Shown: positions 48,292-61,800 of the stretch, one piece after another | Layout of the letters: every line of letters begins with the position of its first letter | Position numbering within the stretch: the stretch's first letter is position 1 | Source of the DNA: Hymenopus coronatus | Lineage: Eukaryota > Arthropoda > Insecta > Mantodea > Hymenopodidae | Length of the DNA: 64,000 nt | Reading direction: 5' to 3' | NCBI GenBank assembly: GCA_030762935.1 | Contig: CM060899.1 | Location: 57,338,501-57,402,500, forward strand | The notes under the pieces: model-generated | The model's database searches: none | The model's input: the letters and a program-made list of their open reading frames with translations, nothing else | What the model was told of the DNA's origin: nothing | Program-made: the position numbers and the translations under genes

Positions 48292-48468
48292 CCTAGTGCA
48301 TTCCCTTATTTCCCTCTACTTACAAAGCAGCAAATAGTGAGACCATTTCTGCTAATGTCCCTCTGAATTAGCACGATGTACATAAAAGAATAATCTTTTG
48401 TAAGAAAAATTTGTTTGTTTGTGGTATAGCAAGAGAAAGTCGTGTGAATCGAACACATCAAACTTTTA
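48292..48468 (-). mobile_element. H element copy, right half
   Basis: Resumes with CCTAGTGCATTCCCTTATTT and ends GAACACATCAAACTTTT. With 31040-31749 it makes one ordinary H copy if one CCTAGTG is removed. Confidence 0.8.
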
Positions 48469-48936
48469 GAAAAAGGTGAGCGCTCGCGCATGTATGAGAG
48501 TCTGTGAACAGCACAGCTAAAAAGCGAAAAGTCGGTTAAATGCCAAACTTATTTAAGTTCAGCATCTTCCAAGGATCGATCCGAAGGTTTTCAAGAAAAT
48601 CCCCCACACCAAACTACCCTTTACATAGAAAACTTTTTCGAAAATGGCTCCAACGATTTTGATTAAAATATCATGTATTAAAGATATGCATATGACAAGT
48701 AAAATGTATATCTTGAATTTTCTGGGAATAGCCTCTGAAGACATCTTCATTCTGGATGACTTTTGTATAATTGGCAATTCGTAAGACATTGACAAAAATT
48801 TACCGCCCAGAAAAGGTAAATCTCGTTAAAACACAGTTTATGCCATCCATTTTTCGTGGAGTTAGCCGTTTCCGAGATATTCTTTGATATTGGTTTCAAT
48901 TTTTAAATACCTAAACTTCTCTCAAACTGTTTTTCT
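48469..48936 (-). mobile_element. H element fragment beside the satellite
   Basis: Starts inside the element (TTAGAAAAAGGTGAGCG) and runs to AATACCTAAACTTCTCTC, where the TCAC satellite begins. Confidence 0.65.
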
Positions 48937-48946
48937 TTTTTTATTT

Positions 48947-51900
48947 CTTCTTCTCACTCACACATCTCTTCATTCACTCACCCCACCACTTTCTCAGTCA
49001 CTCACTGATCCCCTCACTTACTCTTATACGAACCATCATGTGGATTCCACTCACTCCCAGACACTCATTCACTTACTCATCCAAACCCTCTCACTCCATC
49101 ATTAACAAACATTCTACCCCTTCGATGACTTACTCATTCTATCAATTACTCAGTCACCCCCTCACTTTCTCACCTCCCCACTTGCTCATAGACCTCTCAA
49201 ACACTTACTCGCCCTCTCATGCACTCAATTACTCAGCCAGTCACTCACTCACCCCTTACGTATTCATTCAGTCCTTTCTCATTCATTCTCACCTGTCAAT
49301 CACTCTACCCTACACTCAGACATCCAAAACCTCACTTATTCATTCACACCCTCACATAGTCACACCCAAAACCATCTCACTTACCCTCTCATTCATTCAC
49401 TCACTCCCTCACCAATTCATGATTTCACTCATTTATCCATTCACCCCCTCATTACTCACCCCTTCACTTATCACACCCCCTCCCTTAATTATTTTGCTCA
49501 ACCCCACAGAGTTACTTAACCCTTAAATCATTCAACTACTCAGTAACACACTTCCTCAGTTGTCTCTCACTCACCCCCTCACTTATTCACTCCTTCGGGC
49601 ACTTACCCCATTACACGATCACCACACGATCATTCTCACCCTCTTCATCGCATACTCCATCACTTACTCACTCACTTAATCTCTCAAATCTTATTTCATT
49701 CACTCATCCCTCCTCTAATTTACTTAGCCCACACACAATGCTAACCACACTTACTTATCCCCTCACTCACTAGCACATTCCCCACTAACCCTCTCTTACT
49801 TATTAACACCCTCAGTCAGCTACTCATTATTCACTCCTTCACTCACTCATTTCCTCATCACTCACCAACTCCTTTACCCCTTACTTACAACTCACCACCC
49901 CTCACTTCTTTACCCCCTCATTCACACTCATCACTCAGCCCTCATTTATTCACTAACTCACCCTTCCACTCACTTTCTCCTCGCTCATCCGCACGCTTTC
50001 TCACTCACACTATAACCCTCACTCAATAACCTCTCATCACTCTCTTTCTCACCCACTACCCCTCACTTTTCACACATTCAGCCTCTCACACTCACCCCTA
50101 TCTCATTCACTAACTCACAGAATTCACGTACTCATCCCCAAGTCACTCATTCATGCCCTCTGTAACACTCATTTACTCAATTCACCCTCCCATTCACTCC
50201 CTCATTTTCTCTATCTTACAGCTTCACTCCTTCACTGCCTTACTTTCTCACTCACTAAACCCCTCAATTACACACTTAGCCCCTTACATTCTCACATGCA
50301 CCCCTTCATTTACTAAACCCCCATTCTCTCACTTCCTTACTTACGCTTCACCCCCTGTCACATTTTGTCACTCATTCACCTCCTCACTTATAATCTCATT
50401 CATAATGTCAATAACCCTTTCACTCTAAGATACTCACTTACTCATCTTTTCACTTCATCCTCCCACTCTCTCCCCTTCATTCACTTCTTAACTTACTCAC
50501 CCTCGCACATATTCACCCCCTATTTACACACACTCTGTGACTCACCCCTTACATACTCACTCACTCCCTCTCTCCATCACTTATTCTCTCAACAACCCAC
50601 TCACTAACTCAGCCACTTATTACACGTTCATCGCCTAACTCACTTATTCTCTTACTCCCGCTCACTTATCCACACTCACCCCCTCACTCCCCATTCCATC
50701 GCTTATGCATACTTTCACTCACTCACTACTTCATGCAACCCGTCACTTAGCACTCATTCTATTATTCACTCACTCGTTCAGCACTTTGGTTACTCAGCAA
50801 CTCTCTCACTCACTCATCTACCCCTCACTTGCCCTCTCACGCACAACTATTCTCTTACTCAACCCCCATTTACTCGCTCACTTCATTTTAATAAGTCATC
50901 ATTTCATCCTCATTCACTACCACACCCACTCTCTTACTAAATGCTCACCCCCTCATTTACAAACGCACTCTCTCAATCACTTACCCCATTACACGTGCAC
51001 TCACTCACCCCCTCACCTAATCACTCATTCACACCCTCACAAGGCTCACCCACCAATATATTCACTTACCCCATTTCTCACTAACGTCTCACTCTTCACA
51101 CCTTCTACATACTTACATTCATCCACTAGCTCGTTCTCTCAACCATTATACCTCCCATCCCTCTCCAATTCACCGAACCATTCACTTGCTGCTTCACCCT
51201 ACCCCTCATCTCAATCGCCTCTTCAATGGCCCACTAACCTCCTCAGTTACCCCCCCTTTCTCACTAACTCCTACTCATTATCTCACTTTCCCCTTCACAT
51301 CCTAATGACTACTTCACTCACCAACTCGCCACACACCCCCTCTCACCTCTTCAGTCATTCAAATCTGTTACCCACTCATTCCTCACTCCACACATCACTT
51401 ATCCTTATTCCACCCAACGCATATTCACTCACTCACCCCCACTCACTCATAAATTTACTCATTTACTCCCTCAATCACTCATCCCCTCACTCGTTCCTCA
51501 CTTACTGATTCATCCTTTTGATTACTTACTCACCCTCTCAATTACTCAATTTTTAACCCTCACTTTCTCCCTCCACATTTAATCACAGACCCCCTCAAAC
51601 ACTCACCATCTCAATTATCGTCACTCACCCCCTCACTTGTTCACTCACCCTTACTCATTCATTTACTAACCTCCATTATTAATTTCTCACCAAGCTCGCA
51701 AGCTTGCTCTCTCTCACACACTCAACCCCAAAACCCTCACTCACACTTTCACCTACTCATGGTTTTTTACCGTTCACTCATTTGCTCTCTTACTCACCCC
51801 CTCATTAGCTCAACCTTTCACCTACCCACCCCTCCCTTACTTACTAACCCAATATTCACTTACACTTTACTTCTTCAACCATTCACACTTACTCACTCAC

Positions 51901-52345
51901 CTTCTAACTCAACGTCATCACTCACTCTCACCCCCTCACTCATATATTACACAATCACCCACTCTCAATCACATACTACATTCTAACCCACTCACCCCCA
52001 CTCTCAATCACTTAATACCTCACTAACATCCACTCAAGCCCTCATGCATACACCCCACTTATCTTTCACTCGCCCCTCATTCCTTCTCACTAAACTACAC
52101 TTCATCTGCACACCCCATAATTAACATATTCATCCCCTCATTCACTCTCACCCTTTTAGTTACTTGCTCCATCACTTAAACAGCTTAACCCTCAATTACT
52201 CACTCAGTACACACTTACTTGCCCACATTCATTCTCCCTATTCATGCATCCACTATTTCCTTCACTTACCTATATCCTATTCTATCCCTCACACATGCCC
52301 CCACTCACTCTACCCCTATTTACTTACATCTTCACTCAGCTAGTT
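48947..52345. repeat. TCAC-type satellite, first block (3.4 kb)
   Basis: Pyrimidine/CA-rich tandem sequence made of TCACTCA, CCCCCTCACT and CATTCACT steps; the unit length is irregular. It is the reverse-strand counterpart of the GTGA satellite at 20205-22350. Its long His/Ser/Thr/Leu/Pro frames (e.g. 50705-51508) reflect composition only. Confidence 0.9.
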
Positions 52346-52421
52346 GCCTTCCATGTTCTAGGGGTAACGTGCTCCCCAATTGTTCCCAAGGTTGCAGTAT
52401 CAAACCCGACAGAGAATAATT

Positions 52422-52645
52422 TTTTTTATAGAGTTTAATGCCCGCTTTTACTACCATGCACCACAGGCATTGACACTGATGATACATGGAATGAAGATGG
52501 AGCACTGGTGGAATGTGATGGCGGGGGAAACCGGAGAAAACCTCCCCCTGAACCATTTTATCCACCACAAATTCACATGCGGTCACTTGGGATCGAACCC
52601 GGCCTGTCTAGATGAGAGTTCTAACCACTGGGCCATGGTGCGGCC
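52422..52645 (-). mobile_element. SINE family A inside the satellite
   Basis: Minus strand: A box-like TGGCCCAGTGGTTAGAA, B box GGTTCGATCCCAAG, body ending GCGGGCATTAAACTC. Inserted into, or between blocks of, the TCAC satellite. Confidence 0.7.
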
Positions 52646-52880
52646 CATAGCGGACAAATGGATTTCTTTCATTCGGACGTAAAAATCCTTAGCATGACTT
52701 CCTTCAGAAAGTAATTCAAGTCGTTGGTCCCGTGTTGTAGATTTACGGCACTAAAAGAACCTCAAGCCTCACCCTTGAGGCAAAAGAGGCCTCTGAGCAA
52801 AATTAAGCGGTCTTTCACACCCAATATAGAATGGGTTGCTGAGAACCGCAGCAGTTAAAGAGCGTCCTTAAATAAAACTC
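52646..52880. repeat. Second repeat fragment inside the satellite
   Basis: GTAAAAATCCTTAGCATGAC, a GTTGGTCCC block and GAGCAAAATTAAGCGGTC look like a SINE tail; part is shared with 27555-27610. No tRNA-like head seen. Confidence 0.45.
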
Positions 52881-52884
52881 AATT

Positions 52885-55372
52885 TCAATTTTACTCAGCT
52901 ACTCACTCTTTAATTCACTATACCATTTACTTTCACACTCAGCCCTTACTCTCACACCTGTTCCCTTGAACCTTCATTTACTTATCTAATCATAGGATAC
53001 CCCCTCACACATTCTCTTCCTCATTCAGTTAACCCCACAACTCACTCTCTTAATCACTTTTTCCTTCACCCTCCTGTTCACTAACTCACCCCCCACCAAC
53101 TCGTTCACTCATCTACTCCCCCTCCATCCCACCCCTTCGATTACTTACTCACCCTATCACTCACCTATGCTTTTACCCACTTACTACTCACCCAACACTT
53201 CTAACACCCACACCTCCATGCTACTCAGCCATTTGCTCAATCTCCCATGCCCTCACTAACTCACACCTAACTCTGACCCTCTTTCATTCACCCTTCACAA
53301 ACTTCCTCATTCAATATCTCTCATCCTCTCCCTTCACCCACTCAACCTAACAGACTCACCTCTCATTTAATCACACACTTCCTCACTCATTCACTCCTCA
53401 TACACTCATATCATCTACTTGTTCACTCACCAAGCCACAGAAACACCCCCTCACTCAACACCTCACTTATTCACTCACCCCTCAGTTACTCCTTCGCCCT
53501 CTGAATTAGTTCTCTCACCCTCTCAATTCCTCACCTTCTGACTTACCAAATTACCCCCTAATTCACCACTTGACCTTTCTCACATTCGCCAAATCACTTA
53601 CTCACCGACTCACCACATCAATCACATAACCTACTTAATATTCAGTCACTCAAATCCTCACCCTTTCTCATACCCTCAAAATCTCTCTCATGCTAATGAC
53701 CCAGTAGTTGAACACCCTTAAGTACCAACCAACTTTATTACTCTCACCCCTTCACTTACAATTTCACTCAATCATTGACTCACCATCTTAATCACCACCT
53801 CACTCATTCAACCCTTCACTTAGTTGTACATCCCCTCATTAACTCCTCACCCCTTCTCTTACTCACCCCCTAACTTATTACTAGATGCACACTCTCTCCC
53901 TCTTACTTGCACTCTCACCGCCTTACACCTCACTCATTCACACATCCACTCAATCATTCACTCGCTGCCTCAATCAATCACTCCCTTATCCTCACTCACC
54001 CCCTCACTTACTATTAATTAATTAATTAGTTGCCCAATCACTTACTCAAAGCCACTCATCCCATCACCTCCTCACTGTTTCAGTCACTTATCCCCTTAAA
54101 CATTCACCCCCTCATTGATACAATCTAATCCTCTTAATCATCCACTCCATCACCCCACACTTAATCACTCAAACTCTCTTTTAGTCACTCATTATCATCA
54201 CTAACCCAATCAATCTCTCACTCCCTCTTTTATTTACCTTCACTCACTAATTCACCCCTTTGATTACTCAATGACCCTCTTATTCACCCATACCCTTAAC
54301 CAATTATCACACCCTCCATTACTCACCTACTCACTAATTCCAGCACTCACTCATAACTTGCACCTTACTCACCATCCCAATTCAGCATTCATCCCCTCAC
54401 TAACTCCCTCACACCCTAACTACCCTCTTATATGCTCAGCTATTCATTCACCATGCTATTCGCTCTTACCCCCCCACACTAACACATAACTCTTTACTCA
54501 TCTACTCACCCCTAACTCAATCATCCCCCATTCACGGATCCCCTCACTAGCCTAATCACTCCCTCATCCCCTAACTCATTCATGCACCTCCTCACTTGTT
54601 CACTTCCTCAATCACCTCACTCAACCTCGCATTTACTCATCTACATTCCTTGCTCACTTCCACAATCACTCATATGCCTAACTCTTTTGATTACTAAATC
54701 GTCCACTCAATTATTCACTCACTTACACCCTCATTTTCTCACCCACACCCTCAATCACTCGCCCCCTTACTTTCTCACTCAACACTCATATCTCACTAAC
54801 TCTCATACTCACCATCTCAAGCTCTCATACTTATACTCATTTTCCCTTTCAACCACTCTACCTCTTACTCAGCACCTCAATGCCTAACTTACTAAACTCA
54901 TCCTTTATCTCACTCATTAACTCTCATAAATACCCCCTCATTTACTCACTCCACTCATTCACCCTCACCCACCCAGGCCCTCATTTACCCCTCACACAAT
55001 ATCACCCCCCCACCACTCCTTCACTTACTCTCATCCAATAATCTCACCCGTCACATACTAAGTGATCCTCTCACCTTCAGTAATTCTTGCATTCACTCAT
55101 GCTCTTACCTACTGACACATCCTCTCTCTCTCACCCAATACTAGGTACTTACCCATCGCCTCATTTATTCAATGACTCACTCTGCCCTCCATTATTCACT
55201 CACACCCTCTCACTTTAACTTATTCATCTCCTCTCTTATTCACCACCTCATTTATCCCATCTTTGACTCACTCATGCTTCACTCACTGACCCACTCATTC
55301 ACTAACCCCCCTTCAACACCTCACACACTATTGCCATACTTACTGACCCCCCCCTCAATTATTGTCATGATG
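52885..55372. repeat. TCAC-type satellite, second block (2.5 kb)
   Basis: Continues the same TCACTCA/CCCCTCACT pattern after the SINE interruption and ends at ~55372. No convincing coding frame. Confidence 0.9.
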
Positions 55373-56844
55373 CAACATAATTCCCCTTAGTCCTACATTT
55401 CTTGGAATTTTTTAAACACTTTCAGAAGGCAGTCTTCTGTATACCATTTTGCACTAAAAATTTTCCAATTTTCAAGCACAATGTTGACAAGTTACCACTT
55501 GTGAAGAAAAAAAAAGCACTCACTCTCATGACGAGTGGTTGGTCATCTAGGAACACTCAAATGGAGTATTGACATTTCTGGGTCAAACTGATATATCCAT
55601 ATTTCCTTACATATAGCAATATCTGAAACATGGCAAGACTTTCCACACTTAAATCTTTGTACCATTCCACCCTACCCCTTTCTGTGCTTCAGCTAAATAA
55701 TGACATACATCTTGATTTTTTTTTTACATGAAGGCATCAAGCTAAGTGTCCTTGAATCTTCCCTAATCATTGTTTCCACAGTGGTGATTCTTTTCTCATT
55801 CACTATTGTTGATCTGCCACTCTTCTCTTCATCTCTAAGAGTTTGCTACCCCTCTTGAATTCTACAATCCAGCAGAACACAGTGATACATGATAAAGACA
55901 AACTGACGTGGAGTCAGTTGAGGAATTTAGTGGCATGTTAGCATGGTGCATGGTGCCATGGTAGCTCAGAGGTTGGAGCAACCAACAAGACCAGGAGATC
56001 CATGGTTCAAATCCTAGGCATGGCATTGAGTTTTTCAGTATGACTCTACCTATCCAACTTGATCAGCGTGCTACATATTGCAGAACTGCTCAAGATGACT
56101 AGTTCTGAAGAGGGAGCTATGGTCTTCAATTATCAGAGCAGCTGCCAACTGAAGTAATGGCCAGATGGAGCCAAAAGAAAAGTAGATGGAGTAACACAAT
56201 CACCCATCTGGTGAATTAACCAGATTTTGCAGGAGGCATCTTCCTGCCTCCCAAAAACACTCTAGAGCGTTCTCAAAAACTTCAGTGGTTGTATATACGC
56301 CAGCCTTGCCCCACAAGTGAACCAGTTAATGAATTAGTGATAGAGGGGAGATAGAATATTGGGGTTAATAGTATTTACAGTTTTTGGAGGAAGCATATTA
56401 AATTGAATAATTTTTTTTACCTCAGGTTAGTTGTTTACCATTAATTATAAAGATTATACTAATTTTGGTTATTTATTCTTGATGTGATGTGCCGGCTCTA
56501 ACAAGTGGATACTGCTGCTGTGAGAGATCTTGTGTTTGATGCCCCAGTAAGCAAGAGGAGAAGAGTGTGAGTAAAAGTGAAAATTGAACTAAAACATATT
56601 AATAAAATGATGATGAAGGCTTAACACAGTCATATTATTTGAAAGAGGAAAATTAAAGCTGTAATGCCATGTATATCTCAATTTTGTGTTAACTTTTAAA
56701 AATTAAAATGTGAAATATCATAAAATCCAAAGCAGTTTAAGAAAAATTATTGCAAAAATAACCCACAAAAAATTCAGAAATTATTTGAATCATTTTTAAT
56801 TTACCCAAAACATAGTTTCCAAAAACGAATTATACTTTCATCAA
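55373..56844. other. Intergenic, with one SINE
   Basis: Apart from a tRNA-like SINE (55955-56120), no gene or named repeat is visible. Confidence 0.4.
55955..56120 (+). mobile_element. tRNA-derived SINE, family G
   Basis: Head ATGGTAGCTCAGAGGTTGGA (A box) and B box GGTTCAAATCCT, then a short body. Only copy in the window. Confidence 0.55.
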
Positions 56845-58005
56845 TAAGAGCTGTCCCAGAAATACCTGACCTGACATATAGATAGCGGTTGTTGTATTAA
56901 AACAATGGTAAAAAATACCAACCTTAGAAAGTTTAAGTTTGACGATTTTACATTGTTTTGCAACCATTATTAGTGTATGCACTCAGCGAATTTTTAAACA
57001 TGGATAAAACTGGTCATCGTTATGATACATTACTTTCATTACACTAACATTATAAAGCTGAGTTAGATTCTACTTTGGGGAGTCTGTTCCTTCATTTATA
57101 ACAGTGAAATATTGGGTGGCAGAGTTTAAGAAATTGTAAAGAAAATCCACAAAATGGTATTGGATGACCATTGACTAAAAGTGCGCAAGCTAGCAGACAT
57201 TGCAAGCATTTAAAGTTCTGTACATGACATACTGACTGAAATGAGAAAGTTGTGTGCAAGGTGAGTACCAAGTTTGCTCACAATAAAACAAAAACAGCAT
57301 CGTGAGGATGTTTCAGTCAAGTGTTTGGCAATGTTTTGCTGCAATAAAGCTAAGTGTTTAAATCGATTTATAACAATGGATGAAACCTGGGTCCATCACT
57401 TCACACCTGAGATGAAGGAACAATCAAAACAGTGGTTTGGAAGGGGAGAATCAGCTCCAAAGAAGGCAAATACAGTTCCATCTGCAGGCAAGGTCATGGC
57501 GCCAGTTTTCTGGGACGCACGCAGGATAATTTTCACTGATTATCTCAAAAAAGGAAAAGCGATCAAAGGCAATATTATATGAACTTGTTACAGAGTTTGA
57601 GTGATGAAATTGAGCAAAAACAGCCACAATTAGGAAAAAGAAAAGTTTTGTTTCATCAAGATAATGCACCATTAGCGCCATGGCCAATATCAATGAGTTC
57701 AAGTTTGAATTGCTTCCTCATGTCCTATTTGCCAGATTTATCCCCTTCTGATTATGATTTGTTTCCAAACTTGAAGAAATGGCTTGGTGGTGGAAGATTT
57801 GTCAACAATAAAGAGGTGGAGTCTACAGTTGATGGCTATTTTGCAGACCTCAATAGTTCTCACTGTAAACAGGGTATCGAAGCATTGAACATCGCTGAGA
57901 AAAGTGTATCGAGCTGAAAGGAGACTATGTAGAGAAATAAAAATGTTTTTCCCCAAAATGTTTGTGCTTTCTTTGTTAGGTCGGGTACTTCTGGGACAGC
58001 CCTCA
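56845..58005 (+). mobile_element. Mariner transposon with both terminal inverted repeats
   Basis: About 1.16 kb. The left end AGCTGTCCCAGAAATACC matches the inverted right end GGCTGTCCCAGAAGTACC over ~25 bp with few mismatches. TA lies at or next to both ends as expected of mariner. The transposase inside is broken, so it is non-autonomous. It lies ~650 bp downstream of the SAP130 stop. Confidence 0.85.
57166..57917 (+). pseudogene. Mariner transposase pseudogene
   Basis: Readable in pieces. The N-terminal part has stops (a TAA and a TGA before VPSLLTIKQKQH). The first catalytic motif is TMDETWVHHF. A frame break near 57580 follows KGNII, then come HQDNAP and LSPSDYDLFPNLKKWLGGG. All three catalytic Asp residues are still visible. 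The second to third spacing looks a few residues short of the usual 34. Confidence 0.85.
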
Positions 58006-58661
58006 TAACTAATTTAATGTCAAAATATTTATCTACTGCTTTTCCTTAACCCAAAATTTCTTTTAGAAATTAAAATATACATAAATGAAAGGATGCTAAA
58101 TTTCCCAAAAACTCCTTGTTTCCTGAAACGACACCCTATAGAGATACCTTTGATTTTTGAATGCTATGGTGCAAGAAGCCAGTTCAGTTTACATGTATAT
58201 ATCATGAATTAATTACAAATTATTTTTACAAATTATGAAATTATTAGGAAACAGATGGTACATGCTATGGAGAGGATAGTTTTTGATTCAGGAACTCATA
58301 CAGAACACATTCAAAAAATTCCATATTTGTTATTCATAGCCCTCTTTTGTACACCAAGTGTTACTCCTACACTCATTCACAGAATGAAAGATAATAGTAA
58401 TCCCTGTAATGTGAATTTCTCGCAGGAATCTTCAGCTATTTGATTTACTTCAATTAGAAAAGATCCTTTTGACAAGGATAAGTAAAAGGATCTAACAGGT
58501 TGCATCAGTGAAGCATGGCTATGAAGAACAGGGTATCAAACAAAATGATCTCTACTTGTGCTAAGTATATAATTACAATAATATTTCAAATTTGCACCTC
58601 TCAGACATAAAACACATATAAACTATACAACATAAAGCACTTTGTGTAATCTATGTACGGT
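58006..58661. other. 3' flank of SAP130
   Basis: AT-rich sequence; probably includes the SAP130 3' UTR near 58661. The small frame at 58255-58443 is unsupported. Confidence 0.4.
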
Positions 58662-58811
58662 TCACGATTTATCTCGCTTCTTCAGAGAACGCTTGTTAGC
58701 ACAGCGACCGATGATATCGGTAACGTGCCCTTTATGATCAAATATCTTCATCACTTGGGCCTTTGCCTCCTGCATCTGATCCTTTATCACTTTACTCCTT
58801 TGCATATTCCC
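58662..58811 (-). CDS. SAP130: SAP130 terminal exon
   Basis: Acceptor TTTCTACAG, then GNMQRSKVIKDQMQEAKAQV, an IFDHKGHV segment and a basic end KKRDKS before TGA. It has the same length and pattern as the vertebrate C-terminus. The 49 codons plus stop are followed by AT-rich 3' UTR; I saw no clear AATAAA close by. Confidence 0.88.
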   Translation of the reverse strand, partial: GNMQRSKVIKDQMQEAKAQVMKIFDHKGHVTDIIGRCANKRSLKKRDKS

Positions 58812-61800
58812 CTGTAGAAAAATAAATGCAATTATATAATTTTCAATTACAATTAATTATTAAAACAAATTTTATTGATTTTTAAATAGTTTAAGCATCT
58901 AACAGAGAATTTTATTTTATTGAATCCACAATTCCCCTCCTCCTACTACATGTATACTGGTAGATTTCCATTTTTCTTTCTGCCTCTATTGCCTCCAAGG
59001 TGAATTTACATGCAAATTTGAATTAGGCAAGACATTTTCCGGTATGTTGTCTTAATAGAAAACAGCATTTGTAACAGTTACACTGCCGCCACTACTGCTG
59101 TCATCACAAGCTACCATTGCACATATTCCATACATCTTGTATTCTCCCGCTCAAAACATGAATTTATGTGTAAATTCAAAATAGATGAAACGTTTTATGA
59201 TATATTATATTAAGTGTGTTTTCTGAATTGAAAATCATATCCAAAATCATCATTACTGCTACCATCACTACTAAACACAGACATATCAGTGCATTTCCGT
59301 TCTTCCTTCTCTTCCACTTACAATTTCTGCATAAATTCAAATCAGGTAAAATAATTTACATTGTGCCAAAATAAATTTGTTGTCTAAATACAAAATTATA
59401 TAAATCATCATTACAGTTGTGTTGCTGCCACTGTCATGTTCTACCATTCCATACATTTCCATACTCTCCTTTCCGTCTCCTACCCAAAATGTGAATTTCC
59501 ATGCAAATTCAAATTAAGTAAAAAAAAAGGGACTTAATCAGCTTTAAGTGACCCTTAATTTGTTCAAAATATAAGGCAAACATTTAAATTTTATTTAAAA
59601 ATTAAGTTGTCTTCCTAAATTCCAAAATTAAGTTCTGAAAAATGGGATCATCTTACACTCGTGGTTGTCTTGTTTTTTTGGAAAAATATGGTACTTTAAA
59701 GAAAGAAGAAAATGTTATTAACAGGGCTCGGAAGTTGAAGACCTATAAAAGTACTTAAGAATATACTAAAAATATCCAAATGACCTAATAGCTTGAATAA
59801 AGAATGTAAAACCTAAGTTTTAATAATTTTATTTTAATTGCACATCCTCAAGAGAGATAAATATCTGCAAAACTTCTAATATTAATTCCTTACCTTAATA
59901 AGCTCATTTACTCTATTTATATCTTTATCCAGTTCTTTCCCAGTCTTCTTCTCCATAACTTTCAGCATTGCTGACAGTCTCTCAAAAACCTGCATCTCCA
60001 ATTCCGACTGCAAGATTAAAGATAATATTTGCTTAAAATATTTAAAACTGTACACAACAAAGCTTTAAAGTCCCTTTGATGTAAGTATCAGCATGTACAA
60101 TTTGAGAAGATTGTACAGCAATCAAATATACTTATAGATACTACTTGCATTGAAACGTTTAACAGTGAATGAAAATGAACAGATGTGTTGGCTTTAGAAT
60201 TTGAAATGCAAATACTGTGAGTAGTTCTAGATTATTATGGCAGTCTGTTTCTGCCAATTTTTTTCTCAGCCAATTAAGAAGATTTCTGTGAGAAACTACT
60301 TGAAACTCATGAATGTAGTGAAACCATTCTTAAGGGGACTGCCAAGTAAAAATCCTAAATTCCATATTTTTAAAGAGAACTATAATTATATTTCTGCAGA
60401 ATTTCACATGTACTCCGAATAGTTTCCATTTCATTCATTTTTAATTAAGAATTGTTCAAATTAAAAAGCTGTTTGCAGAACAGATTTCATGTTTCATATT
60501 TGATAAGCATGCTTTTGTGCACAATTTGGCCTGGATTTTGCTAAAATGAAAGCCAAATATACAGAAATATCTTTATATCTACAGTGTTTATTTTTAATTA
60601 ATTTTTAATATTTATTGTACATAAATGCTCAAATAGCTAACTCTCAATAAAAACCTGGACCAAATTATAGAACAAAGAATATAAACCCCAAAAGAGCTTC
60701 TGGTCAAAATCTCTCTAAAAGGGACTTCTTATGCAATGAAAAATGTAGTTCTGAGAAATGAGGAAAATAACATTTTTTGGGATGCATTCACCACTAGAAA
60801 TGGCTGGCACTCTCATCTTTAAATACCATTTAGTCATTTAAAAATGGCGCACAGTAACTATAATACTTTTAAATAGAGAAAGAAACAAAAAATTTTAGGA
60901 ATAAAAACAATATATCACAAATTTGGTCCAAAAACTTTGGATTTTCAGTTGACTGTCCACTCATATAAGATGTTTTATCCAGCTTAACATGGCTGTATTT
61001 TCATCTTTGTAATAGGCTGTTTTAAAATGTGACAAAAGTTTGTTGCCCACCAGGTAATGTGGTGGTAGTGTGTCACCTCACATTCAACAAGGTTGTGAGT
61101 TCAAATCTCGCTTAGGGCGAGTTATCTGGATAAGGATTTCTTGGGGGTTTTTCCTTTATCCTGAGAAGATGAATGTCAAGTAACTTTACGCTTCATGGAT
61201 CCCGAGATCATTTGAGCATCATTTCACCAATTTCATTCATCACCTGATATAACCAGCCAGGTAAAGGACGTTAAGCTACCATTCACATAAGTTATATGGT
61301 ACTGATTTGTATGTCAAGTGATGTCCGAACTTGAAAACCGTGAGACCATCATCCAAGAGGGAATCTTACAGTGCTGTCTTATTGGTTCCTGCTAGTAGTA
61401 TATGGTGTGCGTCAAGCGAGTCTGTCTCTAATAAGGACCACTTAAGACAGGTCCAAGTATTTTAATGTTATAAAAATTAATCCACAAGAAAGATACAGGG
61501 TAATGCTTATAACACAACCGTGAAAATCACATAATTTTAGCTAAAATAGTTTTATAATACAAATTAATAAACTCACTCATATATTTGACCAAAGTCACGT
61601 AGGCACTGAAATGGTATTATTTGTATGTAATACTTACTTGTAAATAATTACTGTTAAATAGTGCTGTAACTCAAAACTATTGCTAGGCTGATAGTAAAGA
61701 AATTACATTGAACAAGACCAGGAACATATTTCCTCTTTGTTGTTGAAGATGAGAAGCAACAAGTTTCTTATGGTAAGCAGAATGCGGCTTCTGGAGAATG

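Larger units (their letters stand above)
31750..48292. mobile_element. Giant palindromic (foldback) element with Polinton-like ends
   Basis: The left arm (31750-39172) is repeated inverted as 39236-48291 around a ~63-bp loop. Paired positions sum to 78,408 near the centre, 78,393 beyond a TTA microsatellite and 80,041 in the outer part. The shifts equal a 15-bp and a 1,648-bp length difference between arms. The element starts AGTAGGGGTTAAAGGGGG, and the right end is its complement plus one C, so the termini read AG...TC. CCTAGTG flanks both ends (31743-31749, 48292-48298) but occurs once in uninterrupted H copies (27916-27922, 17955-17961 on the complement). That indicates a 6- or 7-bp target duplication. 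Polintons/Mavericks have 6-bp duplications, AG/TC ends and 15-20 kb length (family knowledge), but none of their genes was recognised. An assembly artefact is unlikely given the arm differences and the clean insertion footprint. Confidence 0.75.

Noticed and set aside
31750..48292. Palindrome as a sequencing or assembly artefact
   Set aside because: The arms differ by 1,648 bp, 15 bp and point changes, and the outer borders show a target duplication in a known repeat. Still worth checking in reads.
48950..55372. Many Ser/His/Thr/Leu-rich frames up to 267 codons
   Set aside because: They come from TCAC-type satellite that rarely contains stop codons; no splice sites, start context or conserved motif.
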